Positions 34,697 through 42,323 of a stretch of DNA of 64,000 nt are shown here, piece after piece; the first letter of the stretch is position 1; every line of letters starts with the position of its first letter. The notes below the pieces were generated by a model. It was given only the letters and a program-made list of their open reading frames with translations. It did not search any database and was not told the DNA's origin. The stretch is taken from assembly GCF_014646515.1 (NCBI RefSeq), contig NZ_BMNK01000012.1, positions 186,001 through 250,000 on the forward strand. The letters run 5' to 3'. The stretch is from Nonomuraea glycinis (GTDB lineage Bacteria > Actinomycetota > Actinomycetes > Streptosporangiales > Streptosporangiaceae). The position numbers were made by a program, and so were the translations under genes.

Positions 34697-34905
34697 TGAT
34701 CGAGAATGAGCTGGCCACGGCCGCATGGCGGAAGGCCACTGCTAGCGGAGGAACTGGCGGCGACTGCGTGGAAGTCGCTCCGCTTAGTCAGGGCCGTGTT
34801 GCCGTGCGAGACAGCAAGGATCGCAGTGGGCCTGCTCTAGTGTTCACGGCGTCCGAATGGGCTGCATTCAGCGACGGCATATCCAAGGGAGAGTTCAACT
34901 TCTAG
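34696..34905 (+). CDS. DUF397 protein
   Basis: A 69-residue DUF397 protein with the complete family pattern: AAWRKATASGGTGGDCVEVA, VAVRDSKDRSGPALVF and SEWAAFSDGISKGEF. It is the usual partner of the XRE-DUF5753 gene and is translated from an overlapping TAATG. The biochemical role of DUF397 is unknown; a partnering or antitoxin-like role has been proposed for such pairs. Confidence 0.87.
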   Translation: MIENELATAAWRKATASGGTGGDCVEVAPLSQGRVAVRDSKDRSGPALVFTASEWAAFSDGISKGEFNF

Positions 34906-34909
34906 GCCG

Positions 34910-35071
34910 TCAAGCTTGCGGGGGCCTGCTTACCAGGTGGGCCCCTTCGATCGGCTCGAGGGCGTAGGCGGTGCCCTCCGCCAGATCGGTCACGGTCGAC
35001 CCGGTCACCTTGGCGACGACCACGTCGGTGGCCCGCTGGTAGCCGATCTCTTCCTTGAAGGGGAAGCCGAG
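34910..35071 (-). pseudogene. Orphan 3' fragment of an unidentified gene
   Basis: On the - strand, 53 codons read without a stop (LGFPFKEEIGYQRATDV... ending VSRPPQA and TGA), bounded upstream by an in-frame TAG. Strong third-position GC shows that it is coding-like and unlike the lower-GC DUF397 genes on either side. No start codon with a ribosome site is available, so it is probably the cut-off tail of a gene whose body was lost. I do not recognise the parent family. Confidence 0.5.
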
Positions 35072-35086
35072 CTAATCAGGCATAAC

Positions 35087-35413
35087 ATGGTTTTTGAGCA
35101 TCTTCGCGCCATAGCGCTCAGCCCTTCCGACACGGTGACGCTACTGACATCCCAGGCCAAGTGGCGAACGAGCCGGTTCAGCGGTAATGGGGCAAGCTGC
35201 GTCGAGGTCGCCGTCCTACGTGGTCGTGACGCCGGTGTTCCCAACAAGGCTGGCGAAGAGTTCGTTGTGGCCCTTCGTGACACCAAAAACCGAGATCGTG
35301 AGCCTCAGATCTTCACCATCTCCGAGTGGGACGCTTTTCTCGCCGGCGTGGCCGAGGGTGACTTCAGCTCCGCATCCTTGATCGCTGGCCACGAAGACGT
35401 CGCAGTTGTTTGA
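35087..35413 (+). CDS. Second DUF397-type protein with unusual N-terminus
   Basis: A 108-residue protein whose residues ~28-95 match DUF397 (AKWRTSRFSGNGASCVEVA, VVALRDTKNRDREPQIFTIS, EWDAFLAGVAEGDF). The first ~27 residues (MVFEHLRAIALSPSD...) are not typical, and there is no matching XRE gene beside it. ATG 35087 is chosen because the frame upstream of it runs antisense through the orphan fragment. There is a six-residue insert (DAGVPNKAG) between the two conserved halves. It may be a recombined or decaying copy. Confidence 0.65.
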   Translation: MVFEHLRAIALSPSDTVTLLTSQAKWRTSRFSGNGASCVEVAVLRGRDAGVPNKAGEEFVVALRDTKNRDREPQIFTISEWDAFLAGVAEGDFSSASLIAGHEDVAVV

Positions 35414-35511
35414 CGCGTCTCCTTGGGGAGTCGTAGGCCAGACGATCAATGTGCAGCTGGCGTTCGAGGAGCAGGCGCCATCGGCGACTACAACCCTGCG
35501 ATGAAGCCTAG

Positions 35512-35597
35512 TTGTTCGGTTCGTTTCTTCTGGTTGGAAGCGAACCAACCCAGGTTGATTTTGTTCGGTTCGATTATTTCGAGGTGGCCGAACAAAA
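35512..35597. promoter_or_regulatory. TTGTTCGG repeats in a 330-bp gene-free stretch
   Basis: The gap 35414-35743 has no convincing gene. It contains TTGTTCGG at 35512-35519 followed by TTCG, again within TTTTGTTCGG at 35559-35568 (also followed by TTCG), and the inverse CCGAACAAAA at 35588-35597. A second dyad, GGTTCGTTTC / GAAGCGAACC, lies at ~35518-35546. The stretch is the most AT-rich in this part of the window. It could be an operator cluster, a recombination site or a terminator region. Confidence 0.4.
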
Positions 35598-35743
35598 GCA
35601 TGGGTGAACGACTACCTCAAGTCGAGGCATCGCAAGGTGTGACATCCTTGCCATCGCCGCCCTTCCAGGCGTCACGGCCGAGAGCCAGACAACCAACCCG
35701 ATCGTGTCACTGGAGTTTCTGGAGCTGAACAGGGATCTGTCCT

Positions 35744-36658
35744 CTACGGGTGCTCGGCGTACCAGGCGATGGTTTGCCGGAGGCCGGCCTCCAGGCTGGT
35801 GGCGGGCCGCCAGCCGAGCACCCGCTCGGCCGGCCCGGGGTCGGAGAGCTGTGTACGGTCGAGGGGGCGAGCCGCCACCGCTCCGAACCTCGGCCGTACA
35901 GTGCGGTCGGCCGTTGTGTCGTTCACCAGGGTGGCGAGGAGTTCGACGGTGTCGCGGATGGACACCGGGTCCGGGGTGCCGATGTCGAGCACGTGGCCGG
36001 CCGCCGCGTTGTTCGTGCCGGCCAGGATGAATGCGTCCACCACGTCCTCGACGTACACCCAGGTCACCATCCTGGACCCGGAGGTCAGCTCCGGCTCCTG
36101 GCCGCGTAGCAGCGACAGCGTTACGTACGGCACCAGTTTGGTGGTGTCGGGCTGGCCGGGGCCGTACACCATCGCGACCCGCAGCACCGACACGGGCACC
36201 TGCCACAGGGCGTGGAACATGCGGGCGTAGCCGGTGGCGGCGGCCTTCGCGGCGGCGTACGGGGAGCTCGGTGCGAGGCCGTCACGCGGCTCCTCGACCG
36301 ACCCGGCGAGCACCATGCTGCGCACCGGGGTGCCGGTGACGGCGGTCAGCAGGTTCACGGCGGCGGTGAGGTTGCCCGCGAGCGTCGGCGCGACCGTGCC
36401 CGGCTCGCGTACGCCGGTGACCTCGCTGGCCAGATGGAGGACCACCTCGGGGGAGACCCGCGCCACCAGGTCCGCGGTCGCGGCGGCGTCGCTCAGGTCG
36501 GCCACGTGCCACTGCTCGCCGTGCCTGGAAGCCTCGGGTGGGCGGCGGGTGACCGCGTGGATTTGGGCGCCGAGGGTGGACAGGCGTCTGACCAGGTGGG
36601 CGCCGATGAAACCGGTGGCTCCCGTGACCAGTACCCGTGTGTCGTGCCAGGGCGGCAT
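35744..36658 (-). CDS. NAD-dependent epimerase/dehydratase (extended SDR)
   Basis: A 304-residue extended SDR: VLVTGATGFIGAHLVRRL, VVLHLASEVTGV, MVLAGSVEEP (Ser variant of the STS strand), YAAAK catalytic pair and RVAMVYGPGQPDTTKLVPY are in order. It would act on a nucleotide sugar of the locus; the specific reaction is unknown. ATG 36658 follows GGAGG at good spacing. The beta-helix gene lies 11 nt upstream, so the two are co-transcribed. It is the last gene before the accessory island. Confidence 0.85.
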   Translation of the reverse strand: MPPWHDTRVLVTGATGFIGAHLVRRLSTLGAQIHAVTRRPPEASRHGEQWHVADLSDAAATADLVARVSPEVVLHLASEVTGVREPGTVAPTLAGNLTAAVNLLTAVTGTPVRSMVLAGSVEEPRDGLAPSSPYAAAKAAATGYARMFHALWQVPVSVLRVAMVYGPGQPDTTKLVPYVTLSLLRGQEPELTSGSRMVTWVYVEDVVDAFILAGTNNAAAGHVLDIGTPDPVSIRDTVELLATLVNDTTADRTVRPRFGAVAARPLDRTQLSDPGPAERVLGWRPATSLEAGLRQTIAWYAEHP

Positions 36659-36669
36659 CTGTCCTCCAG

Positions 36670-37638
36670 CTAGTCGTGTCGTTCGGGGTCGGGGATCGGG
36701 TCCCCGGTGTCGTGCCACACGTTGCCCGTGCCGCCGGTCAGCTTCGTCCGGCTGCTCAGCAGGATCGGGCAGTCGTAGGCGGAGTCGCGGCCGAAGCGGT
36801 TGCCGGTGATGTGCTGGCCGGTCAGCGGGCGGCCGAGGGGTGTGTGGTCGATGTTGATGACGCAGCCGCCGCCGTTGAGGTAATTGTTCTCGATGCGCAG
36901 GTCGTCGGCCGAGGACTGGACGGCCGCGTTCGGGTCCTCGGTGGTGGACAGGTCGATGGTGTTGTGCACCAGGTGCACGCCGCGCTGGTCGGCGAAGGCC
37001 TGGACGCCGTCGTTGTGCGTGGCGCCGCCGCCCTGGTCGGGGTCGGCGGCGAACCAGCTCAGGTCGTGGATGTAGGAGTCCTGGACGAGTGTGCCGGTGT
37101 GCGCCTTGACGCCGTCGACCGTGCCGGTGAACTCCGAGCGGTAGATCCTCGTGGCGGCGGCCCAGATGCCGTCGACGGACGGTGACGGGTGCGCCGGACG
37201 GAACTCGGAGTCCTCGATCACGGTGTCGCGGGCGTGCTCGGTGTCGAGCAGCGGGCGCACCCGGTCGGCGACGCCGCCGCGGAAGACGCAGTTCCTGAAG
37301 GTGACGCCGCGCCCCGTCACCTCGACGAAGCCGTGGAAGTCCATGCCCTCGACGATCTCGCCGTCCGTGGCGAAGGTCCGGTCCCCGGTCAGCACCGTGA
37401 GCCGGGTGCCAGGGCGCACACCCGTGCTGGTGGCGTTCGGAAAACCGGGAGGGACGGCGTTCGGATGACGGGGCAGGCCGGTGGTGGCGGTCGGCGAACC
37501 GGGCGGGAGGGTGGTGGTGAAGCCGGGCTCAAGGGCCGGGAGCGCCGTGCGCGCGGGCTCGCCGGTGCCCCGCGCGATCGTCACGGCCAGCACCAGGGCG
37601 GCGATCGCGGCCAGGACGTACCACCACGTCTTCGCCAC
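36670..37638 (-). CDS. Membrane-anchored right-handed beta-helix protein
   Basis: A 322-residue protein with an N-terminal membrane/signal helix (WWYVLAAIAALVLAVTIA), a Pro/Thr-rich linker (~28-75), then beta-helix coils (VTFRNCVFRGG, DTVIEDSEFRP, TRIYRSEFTGTVDGVK, VHLVHNTIDLS, LRIENNYLNGGG). The THNDGVQAF motif matches HSDGIQAY of the lipoprotein at 24864-25760, so both probably handle the same polymer. The start is GTG 37638. It sits between the SARP gene and the SDR gene on the - strand. Confidence 0.72.
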   Translation of the reverse strand: MAKTWWYVLAAIAALVLAVTIARGTGEPARTALPALEPGFTTTLPPGSPTATTGLPRHPNAVPPGFPNATSTGVRPGTRLTVLTGDRTFATDGEIVEGMDFHGFVEVTGRGVTFRNCVFRGGVADRVRPLLDTEHARDTVIEDSEFRPAHPSPSVDGIWAAATRIYRSEFTGTVDGVKAHTGTLVQDSYIHDLSWFAADPDQGGGATHNDGVQAFADQRGVHLVHNTIDLSTTEDPNAAVQSSADDLRIENNYLNGGGCVINIDHTPLGRPLTGQHITGNRFGRDSAYDCPILLSSRTKLTGGTGNVWHDTGDPIPDPERHD

Positions 37639-37736
37639 CCCGGCATCGTGCCCTGAGAACCGCCCGACGCGCCAGGCGTCCCGCCGGCGCCTGCGGGACG
37701 CCAGAGCAAGGCGTTCCGCAGGCGGCAGGCGTTCCG

Positions 37737-38579
37737 TCAGCGGCAGTGCGGGCAGCTCGGCCCGCGCGGCCCGCGCGGCCCGTCCCGTCGGCCGCCACCG
37801 CGGGAGTGCACCGCTCGGTGGACGGCGGGCCGGGTGTCGGCGAGGGATGAGTCGCTGGTCAGGATGGCCACCTCCAGGCGGCGTAGCTCCGGCGAGGGCT
37901 CCAGCCCGAGGTCACGGGCCAGGATGCGCCGGCCGTCGCGGTAGACCTCCAGGGCCTCCGCCTGACGGCCGCCCCGGTACAGGGCGACCATGAGCTGACT
38001 GCGGAACCTCTCGCGCAGCGGATGCTCGCGCACCAGCACGGTGAGCTCCCCGACGAGGTCCGCGTGCCGCCGCAGTCGCAGGTCGGCGTCGATGCGGTCG
38101 GCCAGCGCGGCCAGCCGCTCCTCCTCCAGGCGGGTGGCCTGGCGGTGCAGGAACGGGATATCGCTCAGGCCGGACAGCGCGGGTCCCCGCCACAGGCGCA
38201 GGGCCTCGCGCAGCAGGTCACCGCCCTTGGGGGTGTGCCCGGCGGCGAGCGACCGGCGTCCCTGCTGGACGAGCCGGTCGAACTTCCAGGCGTCCACCGC
38301 GTCGTACGGCGCCCGCAGCAGGTAGCCGGTGGACCGGTGGATGATCTCCGCGCCCGCCCCCAGCGTCCGCCTGAGCCGGTGCAGTTGCAGGCGCAGGCGC
38401 TTGCTTCCGGCGTCGCCCGCCTCGGGCCCCCACAGGGCGTCGATCAGGACGTCGCTGCGCGCGACCGTGCCGTGGTGGCAGAGCAGCATGGCGAGCAGGC
38501 TGCGCTGCTTGATCGAGCGCACCGATAAATGATGCTCCCCGTCGGACACTTCCAGTGTTCCCAGAACACCGAACTCCAT
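37737..38579 (-). CDS. SARP/AfsR-type transcriptional activator
   Basis: A 280-residue regulator with an OmpR-like winged helix (~1-95: EFGVLGTLEVSDGEHHLSV, KQRSLLAMLLCHHGTVARSD, LRLQLHRLRRTLG) and a bacterial transcriptional activator (BTAD) domain (~97-240, YDAVDAWKFDRLVQQGRRS to LVREHPLRERFRSQLMVALY and RDLGLEPSPELRRLE). There is no NB-ARC or TPR, so it is a small SARP. It is divergent from the Pel-like operon, and direct repeats with the 11-bp period used by SARPs lie between them. GGGAGGG precedes the ATG. It is a strong candidate for the pathway-specific activator. Confidence 0.88.
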   Translation of the reverse strand: MEFGVLGTLEVSDGEHHLSVRSIKQRSLLAMLLCHHGTVARSDVLIDALWGPEAGDAGSKRLRLQLHRLRRTLGAGAEIIHRSTGYLLRAPYDAVDAWKFDRLVQQGRRSLAAGHTPKGGDLLREALRLWRGPALSGLSDIPFLHRQATRLEEERLAALADRIDADLRLRRHADLVGELTVLVREHPLRERFRSQLMVALYRGGRQAEALEVYRDGRRILARDLGLEPSPELRRLEVAILTSDSSLADTRPAVHRAVHSRGGGRRDGPRGPRGPSCPHCR

Positions 38580-38672
38580 GGATGTACCCTCCCGCGCCGT
38601 TCCCGAGCGTCCCTATGTCTGGGGAGGATATTCATTCTTCTCGCCATGTGACCCCTGTCCGGGAAATCGCGG

Positions 38673-38690
38673 TGAAACGCAAGTGAAACG
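38673..38690 (+). promoter_or_regulatory. SARP-type direct repeats (11-bp period)
   Basis: TGAAACG occurs at 38673-38679 and again at 38684-38690, one DNA helical turn apart, ~80 bp upstream of the deacetylase start and ~94 bp upstream of the divergent SARP start. SARP proteins bind heptamer direct repeats with this spacing. Only two units match well; a third in phase (TTACGCA) is poor. Confidence 0.55.
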
Positions 38691-38769
38691 CGCTTTACGC
38701 ACACTTAAGGCTGGCCGGTGGGGAGTGTGCCGGTCTTACGTGTTATTTCAGGGATAGGGCCTCGGATGG

Positions 38770-40926
38770 GTGATAAAGGTGGATTTAATTAGATTTGTTA
38801 CTGGCCGCTCTTCGGGTCGATCGGCAATCGCGCTGGCCGGTGCGGCCACCTTGGTTCTCGGCCTCGCCGCTCCTCAGCCGGCCCTGTCGGAGTCCGACAG
38901 GGAGCACGCTTCTCCACTGAAGGCGCCGGTCGAGCGGCCGAAAGTGGACAAGCTGGGGCCGCTGCCCAAGGTCACGACGAAGGGCACCGTACGGCTCGAC
39001 CGCTCGACCCGCGCCGCCACCTCCGAGCGCGCGCTGGCCGCCGCCGCCGGCGACCGGGTCGCGCTGCGGGCCCTGATCGTCGCCGTCGACGACACCGACT
39101 GGGGGGTCGCGACCTGGAAAGCGGCCCTCGACCGCGTCGGCGCGCCGTACGACGTCCTCTACAGCAAGACGCAGCCGCTCACCGCCGCCGACCTGCTCCA
39201 GGCCGACGGTACGGGCAAGTACAACGCCATCCTGCTGACCAACAACTCGCTGCTCCATTTAGACGGCTCCGACTACGTCAGCGGTTTCGACGCCGACGAA
39301 TGGAACGTTCTATGGGCGTACGAGCGGGACTACAACGTTCGTCAGGTCTCGCTCTACACCGCGTACGGGACCTGGCCGGAGGACTACTGCCTGCGCGCCG
39401 GGAGCGAGGGCGGCGTGGGCGCCTCCCCGATCAGCACCGCGCTGACCTCGGCGGGCGGGGCCGTGTTCGACTATCTCAAGACCGGCGTCAACGTCCCCAT
39501 CTCGCTCTCCTACCTCTACCGGAGCACGATCGCGGCGAACTGCCAGGCCGACCCGATCATCACCAGCGGCGGTGACGTCCTGGGCGTGCGCAGCACGTCC
39601 ACCGACGGCCGCGAGCGCATGGCGCTGACCTTCACCTCCAACCAGTACCTGCCGCAGACCGATTTGCTCGCCTACGGGCTGTTCAGGTGGGCGAGCAGGG
39701 GACTGCACCTCGGCGAGCGGCGGCACTACCTCAACGTCGACGTGGACGACTGGTTCAACCACACCGACCACCTGTACGCCAACGGGACACTGGAGACGAA
39801 CCCCGGCTACCGGATGTCCTGGGCCGACGCGGTGAGCACCTACCAGCAGCAGAACAGCTTCCGCACCGCCAACCCGCTGGCCTCCGGCTTCAAGCTCAAC
39901 GTCGCCTACAACGGCGAGGGGGCGAACCCGGCCACACTCCCTCAGTGCCTGCTGCCGCTGCCACTGCCGCTGCCGGGCTTCGACGGCCTCACCGGCTACT
40001 CGCGCTGCCGGGCCTCGTCCTTCTCCTGGATCAACCACACGTTCTCGCATCCGAAGATGAACGTGCTCGACTACGCAACCAGCCGCGCCGAGATCCAGAA
40101 CAACCTCACCAGGGCCACGGCGCTGGGCCTGCCGGTGGACCCGACGGTGCTCAAGACCGGGGAGTACTCGGGCCTGGGCGTTTATCACGACGATCCGAAC
40201 AACGACATCGACCCGCCCACGGACCACGGCCTGGCCGCCTCGAACCCGCACCTGCTGCAGGCCGCCGAGGACCTCGGCGTGAAGTATCTGCACGGCAACA
40301 TGTCGTTCGCCAGCCACCGCCCGTCGTGCTTCAACTGCGGCATCCAGCACCCGCTCAAGCCCTCGCTCATGATCGTGCCCGACTGGCCGACGAACATCGC
40401 CTACCACACGACCACGCCGGCCGAGGAGACGCTCTTCTACAACTCCTACTACGGCCCGTCGGGGTCGTTCCCCTACTGGCCGGTCAACCAGACCTACACG
40501 CAGATCCTGGGGCACGAGAGCGACGTCGCCATGGCCCACGTCATGTCGGGGTCGATCTACACCCACACCTTCCACCAGGGCAACCTGCGCAACCACGGCA
40601 GCAACAAGAGCCTGGTCTTCGACTGGCTGAACGCCGTGCTGGCCAAGTACAACGGCTACTACGGCGTACCGCTGCTCACCCCGACCTGGGGCGCGCTCGC
40701 CCAGCACGTCGAGCGCCGCACCCGGCACTTCGCCGGGCTCGGGGACGTCAACGCCGTCTACGACCGGGCGGCGGGCACGATCACCTTCACCGCGACGGCG
40801 AACGCCGCCGTCTTCGCCACCAACGCCGCGCTCCCCGGGGCGACGGCGTACGGCACCGACACCGGCGCGCACGTGGCGCTGACGGCGGGAGTGCCCGTCA
40901 CGGTGCCGGCGAGCGTGCGGCCGTGA
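38770..40926 (+). CDS. Secreted Agd3-type polysaccharide deacetylase (CBM87 + CE18)
   Basis: A 718-residue exported protein that resembles Agd3, the fungal galactosaminogalactan deacetylase. The signal helix is at ~18-40. A binding domain follows (~95-310: RALIVAVDDTDWGVATW, YNAILLTNNSLL). The deacetylase core begins at YLNVDVDDWFNHTDH (Asp residues at 324-327) and has the H-x-x-x-H metal motif INHTFSHPKMN (His423, His427), with IVPDWPTNIAYH and a C-terminal HTFHQGNLR. It should remove N-acetyl groups from a GalNAc/GlcNAc polymer outside the cell. It is first in the operon and coupled to the PelF-like gene by GTGA. TTA codons occur at codons 6 and 164. Confidence 0.85.
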   Translation: MIKVDLIRFVTGRSSGRSAIALAGAATLVLGLAAPQPALSESDREHASPLKAPVERPKVDKLGPLPKVTTKGTVRLDRSTRAATSERALAAAAGDRVALRALIVAVDDTDWGVATWKAALDRVGAPYDVLYSKTQPLTAADLLQADGTGKYNAILLTNNSLLHLDGSDYVSGFDADEWNVLWAYERDYNVRQVSLYTAYGTWPEDYCLRAGSEGGVGASPISTALTSAGGAVFDYLKTGVNVPISLSYLYRSTIAANCQADPIITSGGDVLGVRSTSTDGRERMALTFTSNQYLPQTDLLAYGLFRWASRGLHLGERRHYLNVDVDDWFNHTDHLYANGTLETNPGYRMSWADAVSTYQQQNSFRTANPLASGFKLNVAYNGEGANPATLPQCLLPLPLPLPGFDGLTGYSRCRASSFSWINHTFSHPKMNVLDYATSRAEIQNNLTRATALGLPVDPTVLKTGEYSGLGVYHDDPNNDIDPPTDHGLAASNPHLLQAAEDLGVKYLHGNMSFASHRPSCFNCGIQHPLKPSLMIVPDWPTNIAYHTTTPAEETLFYNSYYGPSGSFPYWPVNQTYTQILGHESDVAMAHVMSGSIYTHTFHQGNLRNHGSNKSLVFDWLNAVLAKYNGYYGVPLLTPTWGALAQHVERRTRHFAGLGDVNAVYDRAAGTITFTATANAAVFATNAALPGATAYGTDTGAHVALTAGVPVTVPASVRP

Positions 40927-42323
40927 AGGTGACCCTGGTGTCCGAAGGCACCTACCCGTTCGCCATGGGCGGGGTGAGTGTGTGGATGGACCAGCTCATC
41001 AGGGGCATGCCCGACTACCGGTGGGACGTCGTGGCGATGACGGTGGACGGCGGGGAGCGCCCCGTCTGGGACCTGCCCGCCAACCTCGAACAGGTCATCT
41101 CCATCCCCCTGTGGAAGGGCGGGTACCGGCGCAGCGGCCGGCCCCCGGGAGCGGCCTTCGGCGAGGCGTACGGGCGTTTCCTCCAGATCGTGCTCACCCC
41201 CGCCGTCATGGGCGCGGGCAGCGAGGAGTTCCTGTCGGCGCTGGAGTCGCTGTACGGCTTCGCCCGCGACGGCGGCGACCTGGCCGGCGCGCTCACCGCC
41301 AACGAGTCGCTCAGCCAGCTCATGGACGCCTGGTACTGGAACAGGACCGACGGGCTCACCCTGGCCGACGCGATCACGGCGGGCGATCTGATGGGGCACA
41401 TGCTGCGCCCCCTGGCCGGGCCGCCGCTGCGCACCGACCTGACCCACGTCGCGATGAACGGGCTGAGCATGCTGGTCGCGATGGCCGCCAAGTGGCGCTA
41501 CGGCACGCCGATCGTGCTGTCGGAGCACGGCGTCTACCTGCGGGAGAGATACCTGCAGTACGTCAACGAGCCGGTCTCGCACGCGGTCCGGGTGCTGCTG
41601 CTCAGCTTCTTCAGGCGGCTGGCCGGAGCCTCCTACGTCGCCGCCGACCGCATCGCCCCGCACTCGACGTACAACCGGCGCTGGCAGTTGCACAACGGCG
41701 CCGACCCGGACCGCATCCGCGTCATGTACAACGGCGTGGACCCGGAGGACTTCCCCCTGGCCGAGTCGGACCCGGAGACGCCGACGCTGGTGTTCATGGG
41801 CCGGGTGGACCCGCTGAAGGACCTGCACACCCTGATCCGCGCGTTCGCGATCGTCCACGACAAGATCCCCGAAGCCAGGCTGCGCCTGTTCGGCGGCGTG
41901 CCCGCCGGCAACGAGACCTACTACGAGAGCTGCCTGGCCCTCATCGCCGAGCTGGAGCTGGGGGACAGCGCGGTGTTCGAGGGCCGGGTCTCGACGCCGG
42001 TCGACGCCTACCACGCGGGCAGCGTCGTCGCCCTCACCAGCATCTCCGAAGGCTTCCCGTACACCGTGGTCGAGGCCATGGCGTGCGGCAGGCCGGTGGT
42101 GTGCACGAACGTGGGCGGCGTCGCGGAGGCGGTCGCCGACGCCGGGTTCATCGTGCCGCCGCGCGACCACGTGGCCGTCGCCGACGCCGCCGTGCGGCTG
42201 CTGCGGGACCCCGGCCTGCGCGGACGGCTCGGCGAGATCGCCCGCGCCCGCGTTCTGGAACGTTTCACGCTGCGGCAGTCGCTCGACGACTACCGGGGCG
42301 TCTACGAGGAGCTCGCTTCGTGA
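40923..42323 (+). CDS. PelF-like glycosyltransferase family 4
   Basis: A 466-residue GT-B enzyme of the PelF type, the cytosolic polymerising transferase of Pel exopolysaccharide. The hallmark SEGTYPFAMGGVSVW is at 7-21 and is followed by a DUF3492-like region up to ~270 (VLSEHGVYLRERYLQYV; ADRIAPHSTYNRRWQ). The donor half has VMYNGVDPEDF, LVFMGRVDPLKDLHTLIRAF and the retaining-GT motif E-G-F-P-Y-T-V-V-E. UDP-HexNAc is the expected donor by analogy. It starts in the stop of the deacetylase gene and ends in the start of the membrane protein gene (both GTGA). Confidence 0.9.
   Translation: MKVTLVSEGTYPFAMGGVSVWMDQLIRGMPDYRWDVVAMTVDGGERPVWDLPANLEQVISIPLWKGGYRRSGRPPGAAFGEAYGRFLQIVLTPAVMGAGSEEFLSALESLYGFARDGGDLAGALTANESLSQLMDAWYWNRTDGLTLADAITAGDLMGHMLRPLAGPPLRTDLTHVAMNGLSMLVAMAAKWRYGTPIVLSEHGVYLRERYLQYVNEPVSHAVRVLLLSFFRRLAGASYVAADRIAPHSTYNRRWQLHNGADPDRIRVMYNGVDPEDFPLAESDPETPTLVFMGRVDPLKDLHTLIRAFAIVHDKIPEARLRLFGGVPAGNETYYESCLALIAELELGDSAVFEGRVSTPVDAYHAGSVVALTSISEGFPYTVVEAMACGRPVVCTNVGGVAEAVADAGFIVPPRDHVAVADAAVRLLRDPGLRGRLGEIARARVLERFTLRQSLDDYRGVYEELAS

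Noticed and set aside
32658..35413. Prophage or integrative element
   Set aside because: No integrase, excisionase, tRNA target or clear attachment-site pair is seen; only accessory regulator genes are present.
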